Shown piece after piece: positions 27,229-35,663 of a DNA stretch of 64,000 bases. A model generated the notes under the pieces. It was not told the DNA's origin. It ran no database searches and saw only the letters and a program-made list of their open reading frames with translations. This DNA comes from Candidatus Defluviilinea gracilis (GTDB lineage Bacteria > Chloroflexota > Anaerolineae > Anaerolineales > Villigracilaceae), in the NCBI GenBank assembly GCA_016716235.1, contig JADJWS010000001.1:1984001-2048000 (forward strand), written 5' to 3'. How positions within the stretch are numbered: position 1 is the first letter of the stretch; each line of letters starts with the position of its first letter. Position numbers and translations under genes: made by a program.

Positions 27229-27572
27229 TCGAAGTCTTCGTCATCATCATCGTTGACTTTTTTAGCGTCTCGAACGGCAAACAGAAAGAAAACGGTAGCC
27301 AATGAAATAATCGATCCCGCCACAATTGGCAAACCATATTCTCCATGTGAAATTGGAGTCGTGGTTGCGATAAACAAGCCCGCAACCAACAAAACCACTA
27401 CCAGCCAACTTAATATCCTATCGACCAGGGTTTGCTTTTTGTTGCCATACGCGATTTTATATTTCCATCGTGGCGTAAAACGAGAGCTCCAGCGCCCTCG
27501 AAAACTCGATTGCCATTGGAGTTGTTCAAGGTAATCGTCGCCTTCGGGCTGTTTGTTTTCTTTTTTGCTCAT
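27225..27572 (-). CDS. Small two-helix membrane protein in the methyltransferase operon
   Basis: A 115-residue protein. The N-terminus is charged and aromatic (QLQWQSSFRGRWSSRFTPRW), then two transmembrane helices (about 54-72 and 82-100) and a very acidic tail (NDDDDEDFE). No family is recognised. It starts within the stop of the methyltransferase gene (ATGA) and its stop overlaps the start of the nuclease-like gene in the same way, which argues that it is translated together with them. Confidence 0.65.
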   Translation of the reverse strand: MSKKENKQPEGDDYLEQLQWQSSFRGRWSSRFTPRWKYKIAYGNKKQTLVDRILSWLVVVLLVAGLFIATTTPISHGEYGLPIVAGSIISLATVFFLFAVRDAKKVNDDDDEDFE

Positions 27573-28390
27573 GGGTTTCCGCGCTCGTTCCTAAATTGCA
27601 AACAATAATGATGGAACGTATTACTCACCCACGCGGAACCCATCCCGAACGGCGCGAGGGATTGGTTATCCTGCAACCAGATTTTTTCGTCTTTTAGTGT
27701 GTACGTCTTCCCCAGTTCCCTCGCAATATCCCACGCCAGCGGATAGATCTTCCCGCCCTTCTTCACGTTCTTGACGATGATCGTGAGATACGCCTTCTCG
27801 CGTAGTAACGGCTTCAGTCGTTTGTAAATCTCAACCAACCCCTCCAAGAATTTTTCATAATCCTCAATATTTCCCAAGTCATGCGGGTCATCCGAATAGT
27901 GGACGTCCAACTCGGCGGAGTCGCGGCGTTTCTTTTGAGTCTCTGCGCCTCTTGCTTTCAACATATCCCAATAGGGAGGGGAGGTGAGGACGTAATCAAT
28001 ACTTGGTAATTGGTAATTGGTAATTGAGGCGGCATCTCCATTGATGACTTTCGACGTTAGACCTTCGACCTCTTCGCCCAACACTTTTCTTTCCTCCTCA
28101 ATGATCTTCGCCGCGATCTTTGCGTATTTGGGATTCAACTCGATGCCGTAACTATTCCGCCCTGCGCGCAATGCCGCGACGAGAGTCGAACCTGTCCCTG
28201 CCATGGGGTCGAGGACGGTCTCGCCTTCCTTGGTGAAGAACTCGATGAACTCCTGCGCCATCGTCTCTGGGTATTTGGCGGGATGAACCAACACGCCCTT
28301 CTTGCGCGGCGGAGGATTATGGATGAACCACGACTTCTGGAACTTCAACCATTCCTTGTTGGTCAGGTTATTCAATTTGTTGCGCGACAT
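27569..28390 (-). CDS. DNA methyltransferase, N4-cytosine/N6-adenine type
   Basis: A 273-residue S-adenosylmethionine-dependent enzyme. Motif I is DPMAGTGST (61-69), motif X-like residues precede it (HPAKYPETMAQEFIEFF), and the catalytic motif IV is TSPPYWD (136-142). SPPY rather than D/NPPY points to N4-cytosine methylation, though family members vary. Residues 124-129 (TNYQLP) come from an in-frame TTGGTAATTGGTAATT cassette (28003-28026). The gene heads four genes joined by ATGA overlaps: membrane protein, nuclease-like protein, S41 protease. TACTAT lies 6 nt before the ATG, suggesting leaderless translation. It may be solitary or part of an unusual restriction-modification set. Confidence 0.9.
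   Translation of the reverse strand: MSRNKLNNLTNKEWLKFQKSWFIHNPPPRKKGVLVHPAKYPETMAQEFIEFFTKEGETVLDPMAGTGSTLVAALRAGRNSYGIELNPKYAKIAAKIIEEERKVLGEEVEGLTSKVINGDAASITNYQLPSIDYVLTSPPYWDMLKARGAETQKKRRDSAELDVHYSDDPHDLGNIEDYEKFLEGLVEIYKRLKPLLREKAYLTIIVKNVKKGGKIYPLAWDIARELGKTYTLKDEKIWLQDNQSLAPFGMGSAWVSNTFHHYCLQFRNERGNP
28003..28026. repeat. TTGGTAA tandem cassette inside the methyltransferase gene
   Basis: TTGGTAATTGGTAATTGG repeats, read in frame as ITNYQLP. The same word is intergenic at 7376-7400 and 28394-28420. Confidence 0.7.
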
Positions 28391-28643
28391 TGTTTAATAG
28401 TAATTGGTAAGTGGTAATTCGTAAATCGGCAAATTGCTTTCACGTTGAATCAATCCCGAAGGGATGTAACGATTCTAGAACGAAACGTTAATTTTTCTAA
28501 ATCCCGAAGGGATGACATGATGCTCCAAAACATGACACTCGTTTCGACAAGCTCAACGCGGTGCCTTCGAGGTTGCATCATATATTGCCTTCCATCTATA
28601 AAAATCCCACTCCTTCGGAGTTCTTTTGTTCTTTAATTCTGAA
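28391..28643. repeat. Gene-free stretch with GGTAATT and CCCGAAGGG cassettes
   Basis: TAATAGTAATTGGTAAGTGGTAATT at its start, ATCCCGAAGGGAT at 28453-28465 and 28501-28513, and ACTCCTTCGGAGT at 28609-28621. On the minus strand the last is followed by GGGATTTTT and may end the 28644-29423 transcript. TACTAT at 28397-28402 is the likely -10 box of the methyltransferase operon. Confidence 0.6.
28397..28402 (-). promoter_or_regulatory. -10 box of the methyltransferase operon (leaderless layout)
   Basis: TACTAT on the minus strand lies 6 nt before the ATG at 28390, at the edge of a GGTAATT cassette. No Shine-Dalgarno is present. Confidence 0.45.
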
Positions 28644-29423
28644 TTATGGCGAAGGAGTTCTGGTGGGCGCGGTGTAATTGACATCGTAGATGATTAAATC
28701 GGAAAACGTAACCGTGACCGGGGTATCGCCCGCCGAACGCGCGTACACGCCGAAACCACCGTTGGGAAAACTTTTATCGATGATGCTGAATTGAAAACGA
28801 CCGTTGAGAAAGACCCGCATCTCGGCGTTGACCGCCCAAATGCCAATGCGCGCTTCGCCCGGTGCGCCCGGGGGGGCGTCCCCGCTGGCGACCGGCTCGA
28901 AGATGGTCAGCCGCGTGCCGGTTTTGACTCGCTCCACGAAGACCAGACCATTGCAAGCGAGAGCAAAACGATAGAACGAATTTCCCGCGGCGCGGAGGAT
29001 CAGCCCGTAGTTGTCGTCGCCGCGGCAGGTGCTCGTTCGCGCGGTGATCTCGGCGTAGAAGTTACCCACAGCCAGATCGTGCCTTAGGCTGGCGAGATAA
29101 ATGCCGGGTTGCACAACAATGGTCAAGCGGTTGCGGCTGATGGCGGCGCTCCCCTGGTCCGATACGGCAGTGTCCCATGAGGCGAAATCGGAGAAATCGT
29201 CATTGAGGATCAACGCGCCAATGCCGGGTTTCATCTCTGGTGTGGAGGTGGCTGTCACCACCGCTGGAAGGGTTGGCGTGGCAGAGGGGGGGAACCAGAC
29301 CACACTCGGCGTTGGAAGCGGAGTCTCCGAGGACGATGTGGCTGAGGCGGTTGGAATCGCATCCGCTGGCGAGCAGGATGAGGTGAGACATCCCATCAAA
29401 AAAATAACGAGTAGGGTTCGCAT
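28644..29423 (-). CDS. Lipoprotein with a LamG/DUF1080-like beta-sandwich domain
   Basis: The predicted 259 residues from the ATG at 29423 begin MRTLLVIFLMGCLTSSCSP, a lipoprotein signal with a lipobox; 11 more codons upstream are open but would hide it. A Thr/Ser/Pro linker is followed by a domain starting LNDDFSDFASWDT, with RTSTCRGDDNYGLILR, NSFYRFALAC, MRVFLNGRFQFSI and a terminal YARSAGDTPVTVTFSDLIIYD. The order of elements is like the repeats in the protein at the left window edge (DDFTNPATGW...FRRSGDQYYAF), so the two are probably distant relatives. A surface glycan-binding role is inferred. It is divergent from the dehydrogenase gene at 29470. Confidence 0.82.
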   Translation of the reverse strand: MRTLLVIFLMGCLTSSCSPADAIPTASATSSSETPLPTPSVVWFPPSATPTLPAVVTATSTPEMKPGIGALILNDDFSDFASWDTAVSDQGSAAISRNRLTIVVQPGIYLASLRHDLAVGNFYAEITARTSTCRGDDNYGLILRAAGNSFYRFALACNGLVFVERVKTGTRLTIFEPVASGDAPPGAPGEARIGIWAVNAEMRVFLNGRFQFSIIDKSFPNGGFGVYARSAGDTPVTVTFSDLIIYDVNYTAPTRTPSP

Positions 29424-29469
29424 GAAGTACAATATCGTCGTTCGACATTCTAGCATACAAGGAGATTGT

Positions 29470-30483
29470 ATGACTGAACAGAAGGCGCTGGTGACGGGCG
29501 CGTGCGGAGAAATTGGTCAGGCTCTGGTGCAGGCATTGGCGCGGCGCGGCGGGTATCACATCACAACGTCGGACCTGGCGCCGTTGCCCGAGAGCATCAA
29601 GAATATTTCTGCGGAGCATGTGCAGGGGGACCTGGTGTACAAGATCAAAACATTTTACGATTACGATTTCGATGTGATCTTTCATCTTGCGGCGTCGCTG
29701 TCTTCCAAAGCCGAGGTGGCAAGCGAGGAGGCGCATCGCATCAACGTGGAGGGCACCATGCAGTTGCTCATGCTCGCCGCGTATCGTTCGGAGAAGCATC
29801 GCAAGTCGGTGAAGTTTTTGTTCCCGAGCTCGATCGCGGCCTACGGGATGGGGACTCTTGCGGTGAAGAACTCGGCGGGGCGCGTGAAGGAAAACGAATA
29901 TAACGCGCCGCAGACCATGTATGGATGCAATAAGTTGTATTGTGAAAAACTGGGAATTTATTACAGCAAGTTTTTCGGTCAAAAACATTTGGATGAAAAC
30001 CCGCCTCACTTCCTGGACTTTCGGTCGATTCGGTTCCCCGGCTTGATCTCAGCCTTTACCCTGCCGAGCGGCGGCACCAGCGACTACGGACCGGAAATGC
30101 TCCACGCCGCGGCGCAGGGGAAGCCCTATGCCTGTTTCGCGCGCGAAGACGCGAAAATTTCGTTCATGGCAATGCCCGACGCGATCCGCTCGCTGTTGAT
30201 GTTGATGGACGCGCCGCGCGAGAAGTTGAGCCATCAGGTATATAACATTGCGGCATTCGCGCTTACCGCCGGCGAGTTCCGCGACCGCGCGTTGAAAGCC
30301 TTTCCCGGCGCGGAGATTACGTTCGAGCCGAACCCGCGCCGGCAGGGCATCGTCGACTCGTGGCCCGAAGATGTGGACGATTCACTGGCGCGCGCCGAGT
30401 GGGGCTGGCAACCGGAATACGATGCGGATCGATTCTTCGACGATTATTTTTTGCCGGAAATCCGAAAGCGATATAACGCTTAG
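29470..30483 (+). CDS. tdh: SDR-type L-threonine 3-dehydrogenase
   Basis: The predicted 337 residues start at the ATG 29470, which AAGGAGA precedes; an open frame continues upstream without coding character. It is an extended SDR: NAD-binding ALVTGACGEIGQAL, IFHLAASLSSKAE, and MYGCNKLYCE (YxxxK). The C-terminal pattern RFPGLISAFTLPSGGTSDYG, FMAMPDAIRSLLMLMDAP and SWPEDVDDSLARAEWGWQPEYD is what is seen in SDR-type threonine dehydrogenases. It would oxidise threonine to 2-amino-3-oxobutyrate with NAD+, feeding the Kbl encoded at 6139-7323. A UDP-sugar epimerase role is less likely given those C-terminal motifs. Confidence 0.82.
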   Translation: MTEQKALVTGACGEIGQALVQALARRGGYHITTSDLAPLPESIKNISAEHVQGDLVYKIKTFYDYDFDVIFHLAASLSSKAEVASEEAHRINVEGTMQLLMLAAYRSEKHRKSVKFLFPSSIAAYGMGTLAVKNSAGRVKENEYNAPQTMYGCNKLYCEKLGIYYSKFFGQKHLDENPPHFLDFRSIRFPGLISAFTLPSGGTSDYGPEMLHAAAQGKPYACFAREDAKISFMAMPDAIRSLLMLMDAPREKLSHQVYNIAAFALTAGEFRDRALKAFPGAEITFEPNPRRQGIVDSWPEDVDDSLARAEWGWQPEYDADRFFDDYFLPEIRKRYNA

Positions 30484-30916
30484 ACACTGTTTCTTAAGTA
30501 CACGGATACTTCGACACTCCTTTCAGTCGCAGTACAAGTTTGACGGATGACACGGTCAAACACGGATTTTTAAATGGTTTTCTCCGTGAAATCCGCGTTA
30601 TCCGTGTCCAAAAAAAAGACGGGTGTCCCGTAATCAACGAGAAAGAGCCTCACCACGAAGGACACAAAGTACACAAAGGGGGAAAAGAGCCTAGATTCCT
30701 TGTGTTTTTCCTTTGTGACCGTCGTGTCCTTTGTGTTTGAAAAATGGTTTCCCGTTAAAAACGGTAGAGCCAAAAAGACTTAAGAAACACTCTCGTAGAT
30801 CGATTGTTCTTATCGCTAAGCAAGAATGTAGGAGCGCGAAACGATTTTCCCTTGCGCGCTTTGCAGTTCCAAGTGCCGCGCGCGAGGCAATAACCAACCC
30901 TGATATAATCCCGCCG
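30484..30916. repeat. Gene-free 433-bp stretch: inverted-repeat-bounded block with two cassettes
   Basis: The 12-bp perfect inverted repeats TGTTTCTTAAGT (30488-30499) and ACTTAAGAAACA (30778-30789) enclose 302 bp. Inside lie a CGGATT/TCCGTG hairpin (30539-30609) and a CACAAAG hairpin (about 30652-30742, CACCACGAAGGACACAAAG against CTTTGTGACCGTCGTGTCC). The last part carries TATAAT (30904-30909) for the LysM gene. An open frame through this block was judged non-coding. Confidence 0.65.
30904..30909 (+). promoter_or_regulatory. -10 box of the LysM-protein gene (leaderless layout)
   Basis: TATAAT, then 7 nt (CCCGCCG), then the ATG at 30917. No Shine-Dalgarno. Confidence 0.6.
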
Positions 30917-31756
30917 ATGAACCGCAGAACCATACTCATTATTTGCTTTTATTTGCTGTCGATTCTTGTTGTGGGCATTGCCTTCTCTTCGACGCAAGCC
31001 TCCGCCGCGCCGCGCGGGCAGGGATTTGTGACTGCCACGCCGGGAGCGGATGGTCGCATCCTATACACAGTGGTGGACGGGGATAACTGCGGGCAGGTGG
31101 CGCTCTTGCATGGGATCACCGTCGCGCAACTACGTTTATTAAACACGCGCCTCGATCAGGATTGCAATCTAACAGTAGGTCAACAACTTGTTGTCGGCGT
31201 AATCTCTATTGAGCCTACCGCCGGCCCCGCGCCCACACTTCCGTCGCCGACACCCACCTCCACGCCGATCGATGGGACAACGATCGTGTGCGTCCTGCTC
31301 TTCAACGATGCCAACGGAGACGCGTTGCGGCAGGAAACGGAATTCGGCATCGATGGCGGCGCGGTCAGTCTGACGAACATCAACGGCTCGTATGCCGAGA
31401 CCAAGGATACTGTTTCCACCTTCGACCCAGACACGCTGGAACCGGATCGTTCGTGCTTCGAAGATGTGCCGCAGGGAGATTACAACGTCAGCATGGCGGT
31501 GCCCGATAGTTACAACCCGACCATGGTGATGAGCTATAACTTCACCGTGAGGGCAGGCGACCGGGCATCTGTTGATTTTGGGGCGCAACCCAAAACGGTG
31601 ACAGTCAGCGAACCGACCGAAGGCGGCGGCAGATCGTCTATTCTGGGTATCTTCGGTATTTTGCTGTTGCTCGCCGGCGCCGGGCTTGGATATTATTCCT
31701 GGCGCGCCGGTCAACCCCAAAGCAAATTGAAGGGAAGCCCGCTGGATAAAAGGTAA
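30917..31756 (+). CDS. Secreted LysM-domain protein with C-terminal membrane anchor
   Basis: The predicted 279 residues start at the ATG 30917, where TATAAT lies 7 nt upstream and a signal peptide begins (NRRTILIICFYLLSILVVGIAF). A LysM-like domain follows (YTVVDGDNCGQVALLHG, LRLLNTRLDQDCNLTVGQQL), then a Pro/Thr linker, an SdrD-B/prealbumin-like beta domain (VCVLLFNDANGDALRQETE), and a C-terminal helix (GIFGILLLLAGAGLGYYSW) with a basic tail. It should sit on the outside of the cell and bind peptidoglycan or a related glycan. A strong terminator follows at 31762-31791. Confidence 0.85.
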   Translation: MNRRTILIICFYLLSILVVGIAFSSTQASAAPRGQGFVTATPGADGRILYTVVDGDNCGQVALLHGITVAQLRLLNTRLDQDCNLTVGQQLVVGVISIEPTAGPAPTLPSPTPTSTPIDGTTIVCVLLFNDANGDALRQETEFGIDGGAVSLTNINGSYAETKDTVSTFDPDTLEPDRSCFEDVPQGDYNVSMAVPDSYNPTMVMSYNFTVRAGDRASVDFGAQPKTVTVSEPTEGGGRSSILGIFGILLLLAGAGLGYYSWRAGQPQSKLKGSPLDKR

Positions 31757-31761
31757 AACAT

Positions 31762-31791
31762 AAAAGCCGCCGAAATTTTCGGCGGCTTTTT
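31762..31791. terminator. Bidirectional rho-independent terminator
   Basis: AAAAGCCGCCGAAA pairs with TTTTCGGCGGCTTTTT: a GC-rich stem flanked by A- and T-runs on both sides. It serves the convergent LysM and HIT genes. Confidence 0.92.
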
Positions 31792-31808
31792 CATCCTTCA
31801 TCCTAACA

Positions 31809-32159
31809 TCACCCCATCGGGTGCTTCATCCTCTGCCCGCCGATCAAATGGAGGTGCAAATGGAACACGGTTTGCCCGCCATCCGCGCCGTGATTTGTGA
31901 TCAGTCGGTAGCCCGTGGTATCGATGCGCTCTTGTTCTGCAAGGGACCGCGCAACCGTGACGAGATGCCCCATCAACGACTCATCCGCTTTCTCGAGCGC
32001 GGCAACCGACTCGATGTGACGGTTCGGCACGATCAGAATGTGCGTCGGCGCGACCGGGTTGATGTCGCGGAAAGCGGTGGTTTGCTCATCGCGGTACACG
32101 ACGGTTCCGGGGATTTCACCTGAAATGATCTTACAGAAAAGACAGGCGCTATCGGTCAT
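31809..32159 (-). CDS. HIT-family (histidine triad) nucleotide hydrolase
   Basis: A 116-residue protein of normal length for the HINT branch. CLFCKIISGEIPG opens the domain, and the catalytic triad is HLHLHLIGG (HxHxH). APTHILIVPNRHIESV is also conserved. It would hydrolyse AMP-lysine-type or other nucleoside phosphoramidates in the cytoplasm. AAGGAAAA precedes the ATG. It stands alone, convergent with the LysM gene. Confidence 0.95.
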   Translation of the reverse strand: MTDSACLFCKIISGEIPGTVVYRDEQTTAFRDINPVAPTHILIVPNRHIESVAALEKADESLMGHLVTVARSLAEQERIDTTGYRLITNHGADGGQTVFHLHLHLIGGQRMKHPMG

Positions 32160-32369
32160 GAGAGTTTTCCTTTCCGGTTAAGGTTTTCTTCGTGCCCTAA
32201 GCAGGTATCGCATGGCGCCATGGCGACATTTCGCGGTTCAGCTTCGTCTTTTGTACGGTAGAAAACAATGGAATAATTCTACCCCAGACCTATGAAAAGC
32301 ATTAGAAACTTCTTTGCGTCTCAGAGCGTCTTGTCAATTGGCGATATAATCCTCGCGCGAAGGAAAACT

Positions 32370-33488
32370 ATGAACGAAACCATTCTCACACCCATTGTCT
32401 TTATCCTTGCCTTTAGCGGCATGGTCATCATCCACGAATTCGGGCACTACATCGTTGCGCGTTGGTGCAATATCGAAGTGGAAGAATTCGGGTTAGGCTT
32501 GCCCACCCCGGGCGCGATCACCCTCTTCACCTGGCGGGGAACGCGCTTCACGCTGAACTGGCTCCCACTCGGAGGCTTCGTCAGACCCAAAGGCGAGAAC
32601 GACCCGAACGTGGCGGGCGGGCTGGCGGCCGCAACACCGTGGAAGCGCTTCGCCGTGCTCGTCGCCGGCCCGTTGATGAACCTGCTTACGGCTGTGCTCA
32701 TCTACAGTTTTATTTTCTACCGCGTCGGCGCCCCCGATACCACCCGCGTGCTCGTGTCATCGGTGGTCGATGGAAGCCCAGCCCAGACGGCGGGGTTTCA
32801 ATCCGGCGATATTTTCATCAGCGGGAACGGGCAACCCATCCGCAGTTACGACGAACTCCGCATGATCGTGGATGCGGGCCAAGACCAACCTGTGACCTTC
32901 CTCGTGAACCGCAACGGAGAGGAACTGGAGTTGATCGCCCAGCCGCAATTCGACAAGACGCAAAACCGCGTCATGATCGGAGTGGGGCTGGGTGTGCCCT
33001 TCGTTCGGTCTGATTCGCCCCTTGAAACTCTCAGCCTCGGCGCGAGGTACACCTACTTCAACATCCGTAATTTGATCTCGCTCCCCGCGCAAATGATTCG
33101 CGGCACCCTCACCCCGGAGCAAAGCCGCGTGATTGGATTGAAAGGCATCTACGACATCATCGGGCAAACCGTGAGTCACGATATGGAAGCGACAGCCAAC
33201 ACAAATGTTGGTAACGCCGCCCCAACCGATCCCGCCGACCAACCGGTACGCACACTTGAACTCATTGCCGGGCTTTCGATCAGCCTCGGCATCTTCAACC
33301 TGTTCCCGTTCCCCGCGCTGGATGGTGGACGCATCATCTTCCTCCTGCCAGAGTTGATCTTCCGACGCCGCGTGCCCCCCAACGTGGAAAACCTCGTGCA
33401 CGGACTCGGCATGACCGTGCTCCTGTTGTTCATGATCTACGTCAACGTAATGGACTTTGTTAACCCGATCGGCATTGTGGTGCCATAA
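32370..33488 (+). CDS. rseP: Site-2 intramembrane zinc metalloprotease RseP
   Basis: The predicted 372 residues start at the ATG 32370, which has AAGGA upstream; an earlier in-frame ATG at 32292 lies inside the promoter region. The zinc motif HEFGH is at 22-26 in the first membrane helix and the third ligand is in FPFPALDGGR near the C-terminus. A PDZ domain lies between (VVDGSPAQTAGFQSGDIFISGNGQPI). It cleaves membrane-bound regulators after a first cut, for example anti-sigma factors. TATAAT lies about 18 nt before the ATG. The HEAT-repeat gene follows after 3 bp, so the two are likely co-transcribed. Confidence 0.92.
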   Translation: MNETILTPIVFILAFSGMVIIHEFGHYIVARWCNIEVEEFGLGLPTPGAITLFTWRGTRFTLNWLPLGGFVRPKGENDPNVAGGLAAATPWKRFAVLVAGPLMNLLTAVLIYSFIFYRVGAPDTTRVLVSSVVDGSPAQTAGFQSGDIFISGNGQPIRSYDELRMIVDAGQDQPVTFLVNRNGEELELIAQPQFDKTQNRVMIGVGLGVPFVRSDSPLETLSLGARYTYFNIRNLISLPAQMIRGTLTPEQSRVIGLKGIYDIIGQTVSHDMEATANTNVGNAAPTDPADQPVRTLELIAGLSISLGIFNLFPFPALDGGRIIFLLPELIFRRRVPPNVENLVHGLGMTVLLLFMIYVNVMDFVNPIGIVVP

Positions 33489-33491
33489 CCA

Positions 33492-34493
33492 ATGAACCCA
33501 AACCCGAATCCCTTCCAACTTGTGCTCGACGCCCTGCTCAACGAGAAAAAGGAATTTTCTCCCAAGTTCCTGCACCATTTTTCCGACATGGGCGCGCTTG
33601 AACTCAAAACCCTTGGCGACATTTGGTCGCGCGTCAGCGTCAAACGCAAATTAAACGTGCTTGAACAACTTGAAGCGCTTGCCGAAGAGAATACGCTCGT
33701 CTCATTCGACGATTTTGCAAAATCGATTCTCAACGATGCGGATGCTTCCGTGCGCGGGCGCGCTCTGCGCCTCCTGCGCGAATCGGACGATACCCGCCTG
33801 ATCCCGCAGTACATCGACCTGCTCAAATCGGATGCGGACGCGCAAACACGCGCCGAAGCCGCCGCCAACCTCGGCATGTTCGTTGCCCTTGGCGAACTCG
33901 AAGAAATCCCTCCCGCGATCAAGCAACAAGTGGAAGATGAACTGCTCTCCGCCGCGAATGGAAATGACGATGGGCGGGTCCGCCGGCGCGCGCTCGAAGC
34001 GCTGGGATTTTCCTCCCGCCCCGAGGTGATGGCATTGATCGAGTCATCGTTCAAGCGCGAAGACCCCGCCTGGCAGACCTCCGCGCTGTTTGCGATGGGG
34101 CGCTCCGCCGACAACCGTTGGAACGAGGATGTGATCGCCTCGCTCGCCAACGTGAACCGCAATGTGCGCGAAAGCGCGGTCGAAGCGGCGGGCCAACTGG
34201 GCATCAAAGAAACCCTCCCGATTTTATTGAAGTTGGTCGAAGAGGAAGAAGACGACGATGTGACCGGCGCGATCATCTGGTCGCTTTCGCAGATCGGCGG
34301 CGAGGATGCGCGCGCCTTCATCGAAAACCTGCTCGACCAGACCGACGATGAAAATGAAGACCAGATCGAATTCCTCGAAGAGGCGCTCGAAAACCTCGCC
34401 TTCACCGATGAGTTGGACAAGTTCGACCTCTTCAACATTGAACCCGACCTGGAGTTCGATGGCGAAGAGGAGGATGAGGAAGAAGATTCCTAA
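33492..34493 (+). CDS. HEAT-repeat protein with acidic tail
   Basis: A 333-residue soluble protein made mostly of paired helices of the HEAT/PBS-lyase type (for example DASVRGRALRLLRESDDTRL, NVRESAVEAAGQLGIKETLP, GAIIWSLSQIGGEDARAF). The C-terminus is very acidic (DGEEEDEEEDS). Such proteins usually act as scaffolds. It starts 3 bp after the rseP stop, which suggests a shared transcript and perhaps a helper role in the same membrane-stress pathway; that link is inference only. Confidence 0.85.
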   Translation: MNPNPNPFQLVLDALLNEKKEFSPKFLHHFSDMGALELKTLGDIWSRVSVKRKLNVLEQLEALAEENTLVSFDDFAKSILNDADASVRGRALRLLRESDDTRLIPQYIDLLKSDADAQTRAEAAANLGMFVALGELEEIPPAIKQQVEDELLSAANGNDDGRVRRRALEALGFSSRPEVMALIESSFKREDPAWQTSALFAMGRSADNRWNEDVIASLANVNRNVRESAVEAAGQLGIKETLPILLKLVEEEEDDDVTGAIIWSLSQIGGEDARAFIENLLDQTDDENEDQIEFLEEALENLAFTDELDKFDLFNIEPDLEFDGEEEDEEEDS

Positions 34494-34745
34494 GAAAGTG
34501 TTTCAAAGATTTTGATGGGTTTTCTCAGAATTCTCTGCGCGCTCTCCCGAAAGACATCGAGATGAGGTGTGGCAAAGAAAGAGCTGGGAAACAGTTTCTG
34601 AGGCTTCTGAACAATTTCCAAAAGTATATTGGGGCGATGTATGGCAAAAAAGTTTGAAACTATCTTTGCGAACATCACTACCGTAGAGAAATTTTTCCCG
34701 GCCACGGAGACGTTATAATCCCCGTGATCTTTTTACTCTATACCC

Positions 34746-35663
34746 ATGTCGCTTTCCCTTCTTGCCTCCACATTTGCCAACAACCTCCTGCCGATCCTGC
34801 TCCTGAGCGGGGCTGGGTTTACCCTCGGTAAAATATTCCCCATCGACTCGCGCTCGCTTGGGCGGGTGATCTTCTATATTTTTGCGCCGATGCTCGTCTT
34901 TGAACTGCTTGTGCAAAACGAGATCGACATCACCGAAGCCGTGAAGGTGGTGTCTTTCACAGCCGTGTACATCTTCATCATGCTGGGAATCACGCTGGGG
35001 TTTAGCCTCGCCTTTAAACTCGACCGCCCGACCCTGGCGGCGGTGATGATCGCCACGGTCTTTGGCAACACGGGCAACTACGGGCTTCCGCTTGTATCGT
35101 TTGCGTTTGGCGGCGACGCGCTAAAATACGCCGGCCTATTCTTTGTGACCACGGCAATTTTGCACAACACCGGCGGCGTGTTGATCGCCTCGCTTGGGCA
35201 CATGAACTTCAAGCAAGCCTTTCTTGGCATGTTCAAAGTGCCGGTGGTGTATAGCCTGGTGTTCGCTGTGCTGTTCCGGGCGTTGCATGTTGAAATACCC
35301 ATGGCGCTCGCGCGCACCATCGAGCTTGCCGCGGGCGGGAGCATTCCGATGATGATCGTCCTGCTTGGCGTGGAACTCTCGCGCGTGCAGTGGACGGAGA
35401 AATTGCGCGGCGTGAGTTTGAGCGTTTCCCTGCGCCTATTGGCAGGACCCCTCGTCGGATTTTTTCTCAGCCTCCTCTTTGGGTTAAGCGGCGCGGCGCA
35501 ACAGGCGGCGGTAATTCAATCGTCGATGCCGGCGGCGGTGAATACCACGATCCTTGCCACCGAATATAAACTCGATTCATCGCTGGTGACTGCCATTGTG
35601 TACCTCGGCACAGTGCTTAGCCCGCTAACGTTGACTCCGCTGATCGTGCTGTTGGGGAGATGA
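34746..35663 (+). CDS. Auxin efflux carrier (AEC) family transporter
   Basis: A 305-residue membrane protein with about ten helices, the usual size for AEC transporters. Landmarks are LLSGAGFTLGKIFPID at the start, VFGNTGNYGLPLVSFAFG (the Asn-Gly-Pro segment of the first bundle) and SSMPAAVNTTILATEY in the second half. Bacterial members export or take up organic acids such as malate. TATAAT lies about 28 nt upstream, and no Shine-Dalgarno is seen. The stop overlaps the start of the next gene by 4 bp (ATGA), so they are translationally coupled. Confidence 0.9.
   Translation: MSLSLLASTFANNLLPILLLSGAGFTLGKIFPIDSRSLGRVIFYIFAPMLVFELLVQNEIDITEAVKVVSFTAVYIFIMLGITLGFSLAFKLDRPTLAAVMIATVFGNTGNYGLPLVSFAFGGDALKYAGLFFVTTAILHNTGGVLIASLGHMNFKQAFLGMFKVPVVYSLVFAVLFRALHVEIPMALARTIELAAGGSIPMMIVLLGVELSRVQWTEKLRGVSLSVSLRLLAGPLVGFFLSLLFGLSGAAQQAAVIQSSMPAAVNTTILATEYKLDSSLVTAIVYLGTVLSPLTLTPLIVLLGR

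Noticed and set aside
30731..30916. Longer N-terminus for the LysM protein
   Set aside because: The extra 62 codons run through a repeat block; the signal peptide and the -10 box both point to the ATG at 30917.
33437..34438. Ser-rich open frame of 333 codons on the minus strand
   Set aside because: It is antisense to the HEAT-repeat gene; its extreme Ser/Arg composition is typical of a reversed frame.
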